A DNA stretch of 14,813 nt from Clostridiales bacterium (GCA_004558115.1 SFDT01000041.1:1-14813), one strand, 5' to 3'; counted from the stretch's first letter, positions 7,776-14,208 are shown. Program-made: numbers and translations. The notes: a model not told the origin generated them from the letters alone.

Positions 7776-8315
7776 GTGACGGATACAGAACTGCTGGACC
7801 TGCTGCGGCGGGACCGCGCCGCCGGGACGGAAGCCCTCCTGACTCGCTACCGCCCCTTGATGCGCTATGTCATCGGCGGCATCCTGGCGGAAAGCGGCGA
7901 CGGAGAGGACTGCCTGTCCGAGGTGTGCCTGGTCCTGTGGCAAAAGCTGGACAGTTTTGACCCCGCCAAGGGCTCCCTTTCCGCCTGGCTGACCGCCGTG
8001 GCCCGCAACACGGCACTGAACCATTTGAAAGCCCACCGCCGCCGGGAAGCCCACACCGCCGAGGCCACGGGGGAGCCGGTCTCCCCGGACACGCCGGAGC
8101 AGGCGCTGCTGCGGCGGGAGCGGGCGGAGCGGCTGAAAGCGGCCCTGGGCGGTCTCAGGGACCGGGACCGGCAGCTGTTTTACCGCCGCTACTATTATTT
8201 GCAGCCCCTCTCCCAGATCGCCGCGGAGATGGGCATGACGGAACGGGCCGCGGAGGGCCGCCTTTACCGGCTGCGCCAGCGGCTGCGGCAGGAGCTGGGA
8301 GGTGACGAGCCATGA
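7776..8315 (+). CDS. ECF-type RNA polymerase sigma factor
   Basis: The 179-residue protein has sigma region 2 (about 20-85; RYRPLMRYVIGGIL, DGEDCLSEVCLVLWQKLDSFDP, SAWLTAVARNTALNHLK) and region 4 (about 118-172; LRDRDRQLFYRRYYYLQPLSQIAAE with the helix-turn-helix, then EGRLYRLRQRLRQEL), and no region 3, as in ECF sigma factors. The start is a GTG at 7776, supported by AAAGGAGGG (7761-7769) 6 bases upstream. Its last four bases overlap the start of the next gene (ATGA), the usual arrangement of an ECF sigma factor with its membrane-bound regulator. Target promoters and the inducing signal are unknown. Confidence 0.93.
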   Translation: MTDTELLDLLRRDRAAGTEALLTRYRPLMRYVIGGILAESGDGEDCLSEVCLVLWQKLDSFDPAKGSLSAWLTAVARNTALNHLKAHRRREAHTAEATGEPVSPDTPEQALLRRERAERLKAALGGLRDRDRQLFYRRYYYLQPLSQIAAEMGMTERAAEGRLYRLRQRLRQELGGDEP

Positions 8316-9709
8316 GCGAATGGAACGAATTTGACCGGGAGCTGATGGAGACCGTCACAGACCTCCCTCCCACCGCCGGCACCGTCCGGGCCGTGACCCC
8401 CTGGCGGGACGCTATGGGCCGCATCCTGCTGGGGCTGTGCCTCACCTGCTTCAGCCTGAACTTCCTCTACCTGCAATATCTTCTTCCCGCCATCGGCACC
8501 GTGCAGCTGTATCTGGGCTTCCGCACGCTGCGCGGCAACAACCGCTTTTTTAACTTTTGCTGGTTTTGCAGTATCTGTAAAGTAATATTACTATTCATTG
8601 GTTTTGTACTGGAAGCCACCCCTTACAGCAATCGTTTATCTGTGCCGCGCACTGTTTTGCAGGCAGGGATCACCCTGGCCATGCTGCTGGCCTTACGGCA
8701 GGCCCTCCGCCTGTCGGCTTCTGCGGCGGACCGCGCCATGGACCGTGATCCCCTGCTGTGGGCGGCGGTCTGGTACGCGGCCCTCATCGCCCTGGCTCTG
8801 TTCTGGCCGGAGCCGGGCTGGGTGGTATTTCTCCTGATGGTGTTTGCCTTTTACCGCATCGCCAAAAGCCTGCACGGCGTTACAGTGGAGTTGGAGGAAT
8901 GGGGCTGCGGCGTTCGGGCCTCATCGGTACGGTTCAGCGGCAGGCAGTTTCAGATGGTATATTACGCCTCCCTGCTGGCGCTGATCCTGCTCTGCGGGCT
9001 TCTGTCCAACCATGTTTGGCTGAAAGCAGAGCCAATCGAACAAAGGTTCACAGATGAAGCGGAAGCCACCCGGCAGCACCTCAAGAGTCTGGGGATGCCG
9101 GAGGACTTTCTGACCCAGCTGCCGGAGGAGGAGCTGCGGCAGCTGTCCGGCGCATCGGCCTGCCAGTATTTGGAGAATGAAAAAGCGTCTTCCTGGGCCG
9201 ATAAGTCCCTCCGCCTCTCCGGCGCCATGGTGTATCTGGGCGGCGGCACCGCCCGGTTCTACGTCCTGGCGGAGTATGAGGACGAAACATCCCTGTTCTG
9301 GCAGAATCTGGCGGAATTCGCCAATTCCAGCACCGTTCGCTGGGATGGCGCCTGTTATCTGTCCTATGAGAAAAGTGGAACAGGCTATCGAACAATCGTT
9401 CCTGTCCAGGAAAGGACGGAGACCGTGGACAATTACTTTTCCGGCCCCTCGGAGAGCACGTTCATCCGCGCCCGGTACAGCTTCCCCGCCGGCGCCAAAA
9501 ACCGGACCTGCCTGTTCGTCTGCACCCAAACGCTCTGGGAGTCCCCGGGACCGGGTACAGATTACTATTACGACTGCATCGTAAACTTCTACCGAAGCCG
9601 GCTTTCCCTCACCTATCCTTACAGACCTCTCAGCGGACAAGAGCCTTCCCACCGGCGGGAGCTGACGCAGTTCTGCCAGATCTTCGAATTTTCCCTGCCC
9701 CAGTCATGA
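8312..9709 (+). CDS. Polytopic membrane protein, probable regulator of the adjacent ECF sigma factor
   Basis: I do not recognise a named family. The 465-residue protein has a short cytoplasmic N-terminus (1-35, FDRELMETVTDLPP) like the sigma-binding tails of anti-sigma factors. About six hydrophobic segments follow (near 36-56, 57-70, 84-101, 114-132, 148-164, 168-183), then another at 215-231. A domain of about 230 residues comes last, probably outside the cell, with many aromatic residues and a YYYDCIVNFYRSR element near the end. No zinc-binding HxxxCxxC motif of the common ZAS anti-sigma domain is present. The 4-base overlap with the sigma gene shows co-translation. A role as anti-sigma factor or sensor is inferred from position and topology only. 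A strong terminator follows at once. Confidence 0.7.
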   Translation: MSEWNEFDRELMETVTDLPPTAGTVRAVTPWRDAMGRILLGLCLTCFSLNFLYLQYLLPAIGTVQLYLGFRTLRGNNRFFNFCWFCSICKVILLFIGFVLEATPYSNRLSVPRTVLQAGITLAMLLALRQALRLSASAADRAMDRDPLLWAAVWYAALIALALFWPEPGWVVFLLMVFAFYRIAKSLHGVTVELEEWGCGVRASSVRFSGRQFQMVYYASLLALILLCGLLSNHVWLKAEPIEQRFTDEAEATRQHLKSLGMPEDFLTQLPEEELRQLSGASACQYLENEKASSWADKSLRLSGAMVYLGGGTARFYVLAEYEDETSLFWQNLAEFANSSTVRWDGACYLSYEKSGTGYRTIVPVQERTETVDNYFSGPSESTFIRARYSFPAGAKNRTCLFVCTQTLWESPGPGTDYYYDCIVNFYRSRLSLTYPYRPLSGQEPSHRRELTQFCQIFEFSLPQS

Positions 9710-9740
9710 AAAACGCCTGCCCATACGGGCAGGTGTTTTT
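9709..9740 (+). terminator. Intrinsic terminator after the sigma factor / membrane protein pair
   Basis: CGCCTGCCC and GGGCAGGTG pair over nine positions (one G-T) around an ATAC loop. The stem is extended by A5 and T5 tracts and T5 ends the element. It begins in the stop codon of the membrane protein gene and ends directly before the first LexA-like box. Confidence 0.92.
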
Positions 9741-9754
9741 CGAATATTTGTTCG
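9741..9754. promoter_or_regulatory. LexA-like box 1 (CGAATATTTGTTCG)
   Basis: It matches the Gram-positive SOS box consensus CGAACRNRYGTTYG at all but two defined positions. It lies just upstream of the -35 element, and its centre is 28 bases from that of box 2. Confidence 0.55.
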
Positions 9755-9762
9755 ATTTTTAC

Positions 9763-9791
9763 TTGACACGAACGGTTGTTCGAGTTATAGT
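9763..9791 (+). promoter_or_regulatory. Sigma-A promoter of the SOS-type operon
   Basis: A perfect -35 TTGACA (9763-9768) and -10 TATAGT (9786-9791) are separated by exactly 17 bases, so the unrepressed promoter should be strong. The best LexA-like box begins immediately after the -35 and fills most of the spacer, the classic place for repression. Confidence 0.88.
9769..9782. promoter_or_regulatory. LexA-like box 2 (CGAACGGTTGTTCG), in the promoter spacer
   Basis: The outer half-sites CGAAC and GTTCG are perfect, and only one inner position departs from the Gram-positive consensus CGAACRNRYGTTYG. Binding here would block RNA polymerase directly. Confidence 0.85.
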
Positions 9792-9797
9792 ATGTAT

Positions 9798-9811
9798 AGA
9801 ACAAAAGTTCG
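9798..9811. promoter_or_regulatory. LexA-like box 3 (AGAACAAAAGTTCG), at the transcription start
   Basis: The GAAC-4-GTTC core is intact, with two departures from the consensus elsewhere. Its centre is 29 bases downstream of box 2, covering the probable start of transcription and ending just before the ribosome binding site of the first gene. Confidence 0.65.
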
Positions 9812-9831
9812 AAAAAAGGAGGATCTGAACA

Positions 9832-9957
9832 ATGACTGGTTGGGGTTTCTTTTTTATGCTGGTGGGTGTCACCTTTTTGACGGCGCAGCTGTTCCGCGTG
9901 ATCAACTATATCGAGCGCCCCGTCCGGCACTCTCACCGCCGTGCCGTGGCCCGGTGA
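9832..9957 (+). CDS. 41-residue single-pass membrane protein, first gene of a LexA-type operon
   Basis: The product is mostly one hydrophobic helix (about residues 4-22, GWGFFFMLVGVTFLTAQLF) followed by an Arg/His-rich tail (RPVRHSHRRAVAR), predicting N-out, C-in insertion by the positive-inside rule. An excellent AAGGAGG (9816-9822) lies 9 bases before the ATG, directly downstream of the LexA-like boxes, which makes it a real gene despite its size. I recognise no family. Small membrane proteins under LexA control often block cell division (SidA in Caulobacter, YneA in Bacillus are examples of SOS inhibitors), so that is the leading guess. It shares the reading frame of the next gene, separated by its TGA stop and four codons. 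Confidence 0.75.
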   Translation: MTGWGFFFMLVGVTFLTAQLFRVINYIERPVRHSHRRAVAR

Positions 9958-9969
9958 TCGTTTCCTCCT

Positions 9970-11244
9970 ATGGACGTTCTGGAAAAGCTGACGATCCTGA
10001 CAGACGCCGCCAAATATGACGCTGCCTGCACCTCCAGCGGCGGGAACCGCACTGCCAAAAAAGGGTATATCGGCAACACCTCTTCCTCTGTGGCCGGATG
10101 CTGCCATTCCTTTTCCGCTGACGGGCGGTGTGTGACGCTGCTGAAGGTCCTCATGACCAACTGCTGTGTGTTCGACTGCAAATACTGCGTCAACCGCCGC
10201 AGCAACGATACGAAGCGGGCCGCCTTCACGCCCCAGGAGCTGGCGGACCTGACCATCAGCTTTTACCGGCGGAATTACATTGAGGGACTCTTCCTTTCCT
10301 CCGGTGTGCTCCGCAACCCGGATTACACCACGGAGCTGATGATCAAGGCGCTGCGCATCCTGCGGGAGGAATACCGCTTCAACGGCTATATCCACGCCAA
10401 AGCCATCCCCGGCACGGCGCCGGAGCTGGTGGAGCAGTTGGGTTTTCTGGCGGACCGCATGAGCGTCAATATTGAGCTTCCCTCAGAGGCAGGCTTGCGG
10501 ACCCTGGCTCCGGATAAAACAAAGCAGGCCATTTTGGCCCCTATGCGTCAAATCCAGGTGCGGGGCAGGCAAAGCAAGGAAGAGCTGGTCAAATACCGCC
10601 ACGCTCCCAAGTTTGCCCCCGCCGGGCAGAGTACCCAGCTCATTGTGGGCGCCACAGCGGACAGTGATTTCCACATCCTGCGGCTGACCCAGGGCCTCTA
10701 CGACCGATACCGCCTCAAACGCGTGTTCTACTCCGCCTATGTGCCGGTGGTGGAACACGCGCTGTTGCCCTCTAAGGATGTGAAGCCGCCTTTGCTGCGG
10801 GAACACCGTCTGTACCAAGCGGACTGGCTGCTTCGGTTTTACGGTTTCCGTGCGGAGGAGCTGCTGGACGAGCAGCACCCGGACTTCAATCCCCTGGTGG
10901 ACCCCAAGTGCAGCTGGGCCCTGGCCCATCTGGACTTTTTTCCGGTGGAAGTAAACACCGCCGATTATGAAGCCCTGCTGCGGGTCCCCGGCATTGGCGT
11001 TACCTCCGCCAGGCGTATCCTCACTGCCCGGCGGGCTGGCCGGCTGCGGGTAGAGGACCTGCGGAAAATGGGCGTTGTCATGAAGCGGGCCCAATACTTT
11101 CTCACCGCCTCCGGCCATCGGGCGGAGGGTCTTTTATTCACGCCGGACAGCCTGCTGCGCAACCTGATCGCCGCGGAGCGGCCCCTTTTACCGGAAGCGG
11201 AGCCGGTCCAGCTTTCCTTGTTTGACTCCCCTGCGCCTGTATGA
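9970..11244 (+). CDS. Putative DNA modification/repair radical SAM protein (TIGR03916-like)
   Basis: The 424-residue protein has the radical SAM 4Fe-4S cluster motif CX3CX2C (C66, C70, C73 in CCVFDCKYC), the family's N-terminal MDVLEKLTILTDAAKYDAAC, an SVNIELPSEAGL segment (165-176) and a C-terminal helix-hairpin-helix (about 336-354, LLRVPGIGVTSARRILTAR) for non-specific DNA binding. Near the end, QLSLF (414-418) matches the pentapeptide by which DNA enzymes bind the sliding clamp. The family is known to sit beside DUF4130 genes, and its DNA reaction is uncharacterised. The start is set by family alignment from memory. It has no Shine-Dalgarno site (TTTCCTCCT precedes the ATG), so translation may be coupled to the small gene ending 12 bases upstream. 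Confidence 0.9.
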   Translation: MDVLEKLTILTDAAKYDAACTSSGGNRTAKKGYIGNTSSSVAGCCHSFSADGRCVTLLKVLMTNCCVFDCKYCVNRRSNDTKRAAFTPQELADLTISFYRRNYIEGLFLSSGVLRNPDYTTELMIKALRILREEYRFNGYIHAKAIPGTAPELVEQLGFLADRMSVNIELPSEAGLRTLAPDKTKQAILAPMRQIQVRGRQSKEELVKYRHAPKFAPAGQSTQLIVGATADSDFHILRLTQGLYDRYRLKRVFYSAYVPVVEHALLPSKDVKPPLLREHRLYQADWLLRFYGFRAEELLDEQHPDFNPLVDPKCSWALAHLDFFPVEVNTADYEALLRVPGIGVTSARRILTARRAGRLRVEDLRKMGVVMKRAQYFLTASGHRAEGLLFTPDSLLRNLIAAERPLLPEAEPVQLSLFDSPAPV

Positions 11245-11253
11245 GGTTTTATC

Positions 11254-12111
11254 ATGACAGAAATGGTCTATTATTACGACGGCAGCTTTGAAGGGTTTCT
11301 CTGCTGCATCTTCGATAGCTACGCAAACAAAGAGGTCCTCACCGCCATTTACCGCGATGAGGACCTTGTGCCGACCTTATTTGCCTCCCGGAGCATCCCC
11401 ACAGACCGGGACCATGCCAGCCGCGTATACCGAAAAGTTGTAAAGTGCTCTCCCTATACAGCCGATCTGCTGCGAAAGGGCTTCCTCACCTGCCTGCCGG
11501 ACAAGGAGCTGTATCTGTACCGGCTGGTGGTGAAGCTGCTGCGGGAGGGGCCAGGCTTTTTGCGGAACTTCTCTGACGAGACCTTGTATCCCGTGCTCCG
11601 GGCCGTGCGGCATCTCAACGGCGAGGCCCATCTTTTGAAAGGCTTCGTCCGCTTTTCCGACTTGGGCGGCGTGCTGGGCGGGGAGATCGAGCCGAAAAAC
11701 CGGGTCCTTTCCCTGCTGCGAAGCCATTTTTGCGCCCGCTACCAGGGCGAAAAATTTTTCCTCTATGACCGCACTCACCGGGAAGCCCTGTTCTACGCCA
11801 ACGGCAAGGCGGTCATCCAGCCGCTGGAGCATTTTCAGATGGCGCCGCCGGATGAAACAGAGGCCCATTACCGCCTGCTTTGGAAGCGGTTTTACGACAC
11901 CATTGCCATTAAAGAGCGGTACAACCCCAAATGCCGCCAGACCAATATGCCGAAGCGCTATTGGAACACCATGACGGAATTTCAGGATGATTCTTATTTC
12001 AAGGCGCAAAGCTCTCCCGCAGGTGTTGGAGCCCCCGGCGCTCCAGCCGGGATATCTGCACCTGGGACACCCCCAGGACCCGGGCCGTCTGTTCCTGGGT
12101 CAGGGATTTGA
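11254..12111 (+). CDS. Probable DNA metabolism protein, DUF4130 (TIGR03915-like)
   Basis: This is the partner gene of the radical SAM protein, 9 bases downstream, with GAGG of its ribosome site touching that gene's stop. Conserved features are the N-terminal VYYYDGSFEGFLCCIFDSY (5-23), FLYDRTHREALFY (169-181) and the closing LLWKRFYDTIAIKERYNP...MPKRYWNTMTEF (208-243). In other bacteria this domain is found fused to a family-4 uracil-DNA glycosylase, which suggests a base repair role; no glycosylase gene is seen here. The family normally ends near residue 243-250. The remaining 36 or so residues are Gly/Pro/Ala/Ser-rich and arise because the frame continues antisense into sigF until 12111, so this tail is probably accidental. 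Confidence 0.88.
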   Translation: MTEMVYYYDGSFEGFLCCIFDSYANKEVLTAIYRDEDLVPTLFASRSIPTDRDHASRVYRKVVKCSPYTADLLRKGFLTCLPDKELYLYRLVVKLLREGPGFLRNFSDETLYPVLRAVRHLNGEAHLLKGFVRFSDLGGVLGGEIEPKNRVLSLLRSHFCARYQGEKFFLYDRTHREALFYANGKAVIQPLEHFQMAPPDETEAHYRLLWKRFYDTIAIKERYNPKCRQTNMPKRYWNTMTEFQDDSYFKAQSSPAGVGAPGAPAGISAPGTPPGPGPSVPGSGI

Positions 12112-12703
12112 AATACCGCAGCAAAATGGTCATCCGCTCCTTTTCCGGCAGCTGGTCGATGGCCTCCCGCAGGGCGATGCGCTCCACCATGGCCTCCTCC
12201 GGCGCCTCCGTACCCAGCATCCCCTCCAGTGTCAGCCCGTCCGCCGTTTCCTGCTGCAAGGATTCCGGTGCGTCCGCGGCCAGGTCCGCCCGGGCGATCT
12301 CCTCCGGCGTCAGTCCAGTGTCCTCCGCCAGTTCTGAAAGGGCCGGTTCCCGGCCCAGGCGCTGGCGCAGGCGCTCCCTTGAAGTGTAAAGTAATTGTGC
12401 TTGCTCACGAAGTCCCCGGCTTACCTTCAGCATTCCATCATCCCGTAAAAATCTACGGATCTCTCCGGCGATCTTGGGAACGGCATAGGTGGAAAAGCAG
12501 GTACCGTAGGAGAAATCAAAGCCCTGGACGGCTTTTAAAAAGCCGAGACACCCCAACTGATACAAGTCATCTGCTTCCACGCCCCGGCCGTAATACCGCC
12601 GCACGATGCTCCAGATAAGGCCGCTGTTCTCCGTTACCGCCCGCTCGCAGGCCTCCCGGTCCCCCGCCTGGGCCGCCCGCAGAAGCTCCAGCTGCGCGTT
12701 CAT
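11999..12703 (-). CDS. sigF: RNA polymerase sporulation sigma factor SigF
   Basis: Forespore-specific sigma factor, third gene of spoIIA (also spoIIAC). The 234-residue protein shows sigma region 2 (about 28-95: GLIWSIVRRYYGRGVEADDL, YQLGCLGFLKAVQGFDFSYG, STYAVPKIAGEIRRFLRDDG), region 3 (about 96-165) and region 4 (about 178-230) with the helix-turn-helix TQEQTARVLGVSQVQISRLE. These match SigF/SigG-type factors, and the SpoIIAA-SpoIIAB context fixes the identity as SigF. Its ATG overlaps the SpoIIAB stop (ATGA), so the two are co-translated, as expected for a factor and its inhibitor. Its last 113 bases overlap the convergent DUF4130 gene. No terminator follows the stop codon. Confidence 0.95.
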   Translation of the reverse strand: MNAQLELLRAAQAGDREACERAVTENSGLIWSIVRRYYGRGVEADDLYQLGCLGFLKAVQGFDFSYGTCFSTYAVPKIAGEIRRFLRDDGMLKVSRGLREQAQLLYTSRERLRQRLGREPALSELAEDTGLTPEEIARADLAADAPESLQQETADGLTLEGMLGTEAPEEAMVERIALREAIDQLPEKERMTILLRYFKSLTQEQTARVLGVSQVQISRLERRGLQHLRESFAP

Positions 12704-13149
12704 TTTCCCGACTTCATCCGGGGCGCCAGCTTTTTCCGCATCAGGACCGTAGTGCCCCGGCCCGGTACGGAGCGGACCGTCAGCTTATCCATAAAGCTCT
12801 CCATAATAGTAAAGCCCATGCCGCTGCGCTCCTCCCCGCCGGTGGTGTACAACGGCTCCCGGGCCTTCTCTACATCCGCGATCCCCCGGCCGTGGTCTTT
12901 TACCGTCAGCTCCAGAACGTTGCCCGGGCAAATGCGGGCCCGTACCGCCACTTTACCGATGGCGTCCGGATAAGCGTGGACGATAGCGTTGGTCACCGCC
13001 TCGCTGACCGCTGTCTTGATATCCTCCAGCTCGTTGAGGGTCGGGTCCATCTGGGCGGCGAAGCAGGCCACGGCCGCCCGGGCAAAGCCCTCGTTGCTGC
13101 TGCGGCTGGGAAATTCCAGCAGGACTTCGTTTGTGGCTTTTGTCTTCAT
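12700..13149 (-). CDS. spoIIAB: Anti-sigma F factor / serine kinase SpoIIAB
   Basis: GHKL-type kinase that holds sigma-F inactive and phosphorylates SpoIIAA before septation. The 149-residue length fits the family (146 in Bacillus). The N box SEAVTNAIVHAYP (49-61, with E50 and N54), the G1 box DHGRGIAD (85-92) and the ATP-lid/G2 segment SGMGFTIMESF (109-119) are present. The ATG at 13149 is chosen over an in-frame start 90 bases upstream because a consensus AAGGAGG (13158-13164) lies 8 bases away and MKTKATNEVLLEFPSRS matches the family's N-terminus. The longer start would overlap spoIIAA. The gap to spoIIAA is 17 bases. Confidence 0.95.
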   Translation of the reverse strand: MKTKATNEVLLEFPSRSSNEGFARAAVACFAAQMDPTLNELEDIKTAVSEAVTNAIVHAYPDAIGKVAVRARICPGNVLELTVKDHGRGIADVEKAREPLYTTGGEERSGMGFTIMESFMDKLTVRSVPGRGTTVLMRKKLAPRMKSGK

Positions 13150-13166
13150 TATGTAAACCTCCTTTT

Positions 13167-13472
13167 TTACCGTATCGTCACCAGCCGGCCAATACCGGCG
13201 GCATCCAGCACCCGTCGGGCCTGCTGTGGTACATTGCATACCAGAATACTGCCGTCCAGCAGCTGCATCCGCTGCTGGGCCCGCAGGATCAAAGCGATGC
13301 CGGAGCTGTCCATAAACGTCACTCCCGTCATGTCCAGCACCAGCGTTTTCGGCAGTGCCGCGTCGATGGCCATTTCCACTTCCCGGAGGCTGTTCCGCGC
13401 CCCGTGGTGGTCCAGCTCTCCGCTAAGTTCCAGCAGCAGATTCCGGTCCGCGCTTTTTGCGTTGATCTCCAT
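13167..13472 (-). CDS. spoIIAA: Anti-sigma F factor antagonist SpoIIAA
   Basis: STAS-domain protein that, unphosphorylated, displaces sigma-F from SpoIIAB. The 101-residue product has the typical LELSGELDHHGARN (14-27) and the phosphorylation site FMDSSGIALILRA (53-65); S57 is the probable phosphoserine, matching Ser58 in Bacillus. Two ATGs lie six bases apart. I prefer the one at 13472 because the only ribosome site, AAAGGGG (ending at 13480), is 7 bases from it but just 1 base from the ATG at 13478. It is the first gene of spoIIA and lies divergent to the DUF3795 gene. The SpoIIE phosphatase that activates it is encoded elsewhere. Confidence 0.93.
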   Translation of the reverse strand: MEINAKSADRNLLLELSGELDHHGARNSLREVEMAIDAALPKTLVLDMTGVTFMDSSGIALILRAQQRMQLLDGSILVCNVPQQARRVLDAAGIGRLVTIR

Positions 13473-13524
13473 AGTCATTCCCCTTTTGCTGATTCTTTGG
13501 TTTTTGCGCTGTATTTTCTTTTTT

Positions 13525-13558
13525 ATTATAGGGGTCTATGCCTGTCTTTTTTGTCGGA
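13525..13558 (-). promoter_or_regulatory. Candidate spoIIA promoter region with Spo0A-box-like site
   Basis: Reading toward spoIIAA, a perfect TATAAT lies at 13530-13525. About 20 bases upstream is TTTGTCGGA (13550-13558 on the plus strand), eight of nine bases of the 0A box TTTGTCGAA, in place of a normal -35. In other spore formers spoIIA depends on Spo0A with sigma-H. A sigma-H type match is not clear here, so the assignment is tentative. Confidence 0.4.
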
Positions 13559-13663
13559 TTCTTTCTACCCAACAGTATTTTGCAAAATTTCTTTTGCCCG
13601 CCCTTGCCCGTGCCCTTGACAGCGAGTATTATGAAAGCAGTCTGACTGCGCAAGGAGGAAGCT

Positions 13664-14206
13664 ATGAAAATTGTTCACCGGGAATATCCCCTGCTGGCCA
13701 TGTGCGGTCTCAGCTGCGGCTTGTGCACCATGCATCTAGGCGGCTACTGCCCCGGCTGCGGCGGTGGAGACGGCAACCAGTCCTGTGCCATCGCCCGGTG
13801 TGGTCAGTCTCATGGTGTGGAATTTTGCTGCCTCTGCCAGGAATATCCCTGCATCAAATATGACAGCATCGACACGTATGATTCTTTTATTTCCACCCGC
13901 AATATGCGTGCAAATCTGGAACGTGTCCAGACCCACGGCCCGGAGACCTGCAATGCGGAGATGCATGAAAAAATGGAGCTGCTGGCGGGCCTTTTGGCGC
14001 ATTACAACGCTGGCCGCCAAAAAAGCCTGTTCGCCGCGGCGGTGAATCTCCTGCCGTTGGAGGATCTGCGGACCATTCGGGAGCAGCTGGCGGCCGGAGC
14101 GGCAGAGCTGCCTTTGAAAGAGCGCGCCCAGGCAGCCGCCGCATTGCTCCGCGGCGCGGCAGACGCCCGGGGTATAGATTTGAAGCCCCGCAAAAAGCCA
14201 AAATAG
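13664..14206 (+). CDS. DUF3795 domain-containing cysteine-rich protein
   Basis: The 180-residue protein has eleven cysteines in its first 63 residues, in the DUF3795 pattern: CGLSCGLC (14-21), CPGC (29-32), C41, C46, CCLC (55-58) and YPC (61-63). These suggest a zinc- or iron-sulfur-binding module. The C-terminal half is helical and charged, ending in a basic KPRKKPK tail. The family's function is unknown. A consensus AAGGAGG (13652-13658) sits 5 bases before the ATG. It has no operon partner: it is divergent from spoIIA and convergent with the acetyltransferase gene. TTGACA occurs at 13616-13621 but no matching -10 lies at the right distance. Confidence 0.88.
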   Translation: MKIVHREYPLLAMCGLSCGLCTMHLGGYCPGCGGGDGNQSCAIARCGQSHGVEFCCLCQEYPCIKYDSIDTYDSFISTRNMRANLERVQTHGPETCNAEMHEKMELLAGLLAHYNAGRQKSLFAAAVNLLPLEDLRTIREQLAAGAAELPLKERAQAAAALLRGAADARGIDLKPRKKPK

Positions 14207-14208
14207 CA

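Noticed and set aside
9619..10395. 258-residue minus-strand frame covering the LexA-like region
   Set aside because: It crosses a terminator, a promoter and the radical SAM N-terminus, all better supported on the plus strand, and has no recognisable domain.
13150..13239. Thirty-residue N-terminal extension of SpoIIAB
   Set aside because: It overlaps the end of spoIIAA, is unlike the family, and a consensus ribosome site points to the ATG at 13149.
13616..13632. TTGACA with TATTAT as a promoter for the DUF3795 gene
   Set aside because: Only five bases separate the two elements, so they cannot form one promoter.
12892..13863. 323-residue plus-strand frame across spoIIA and the DUF3795 start
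   Set aside because: It is antisense to conserved SpoIIAB and SpoIIAA and then out of frame with DUF3795.
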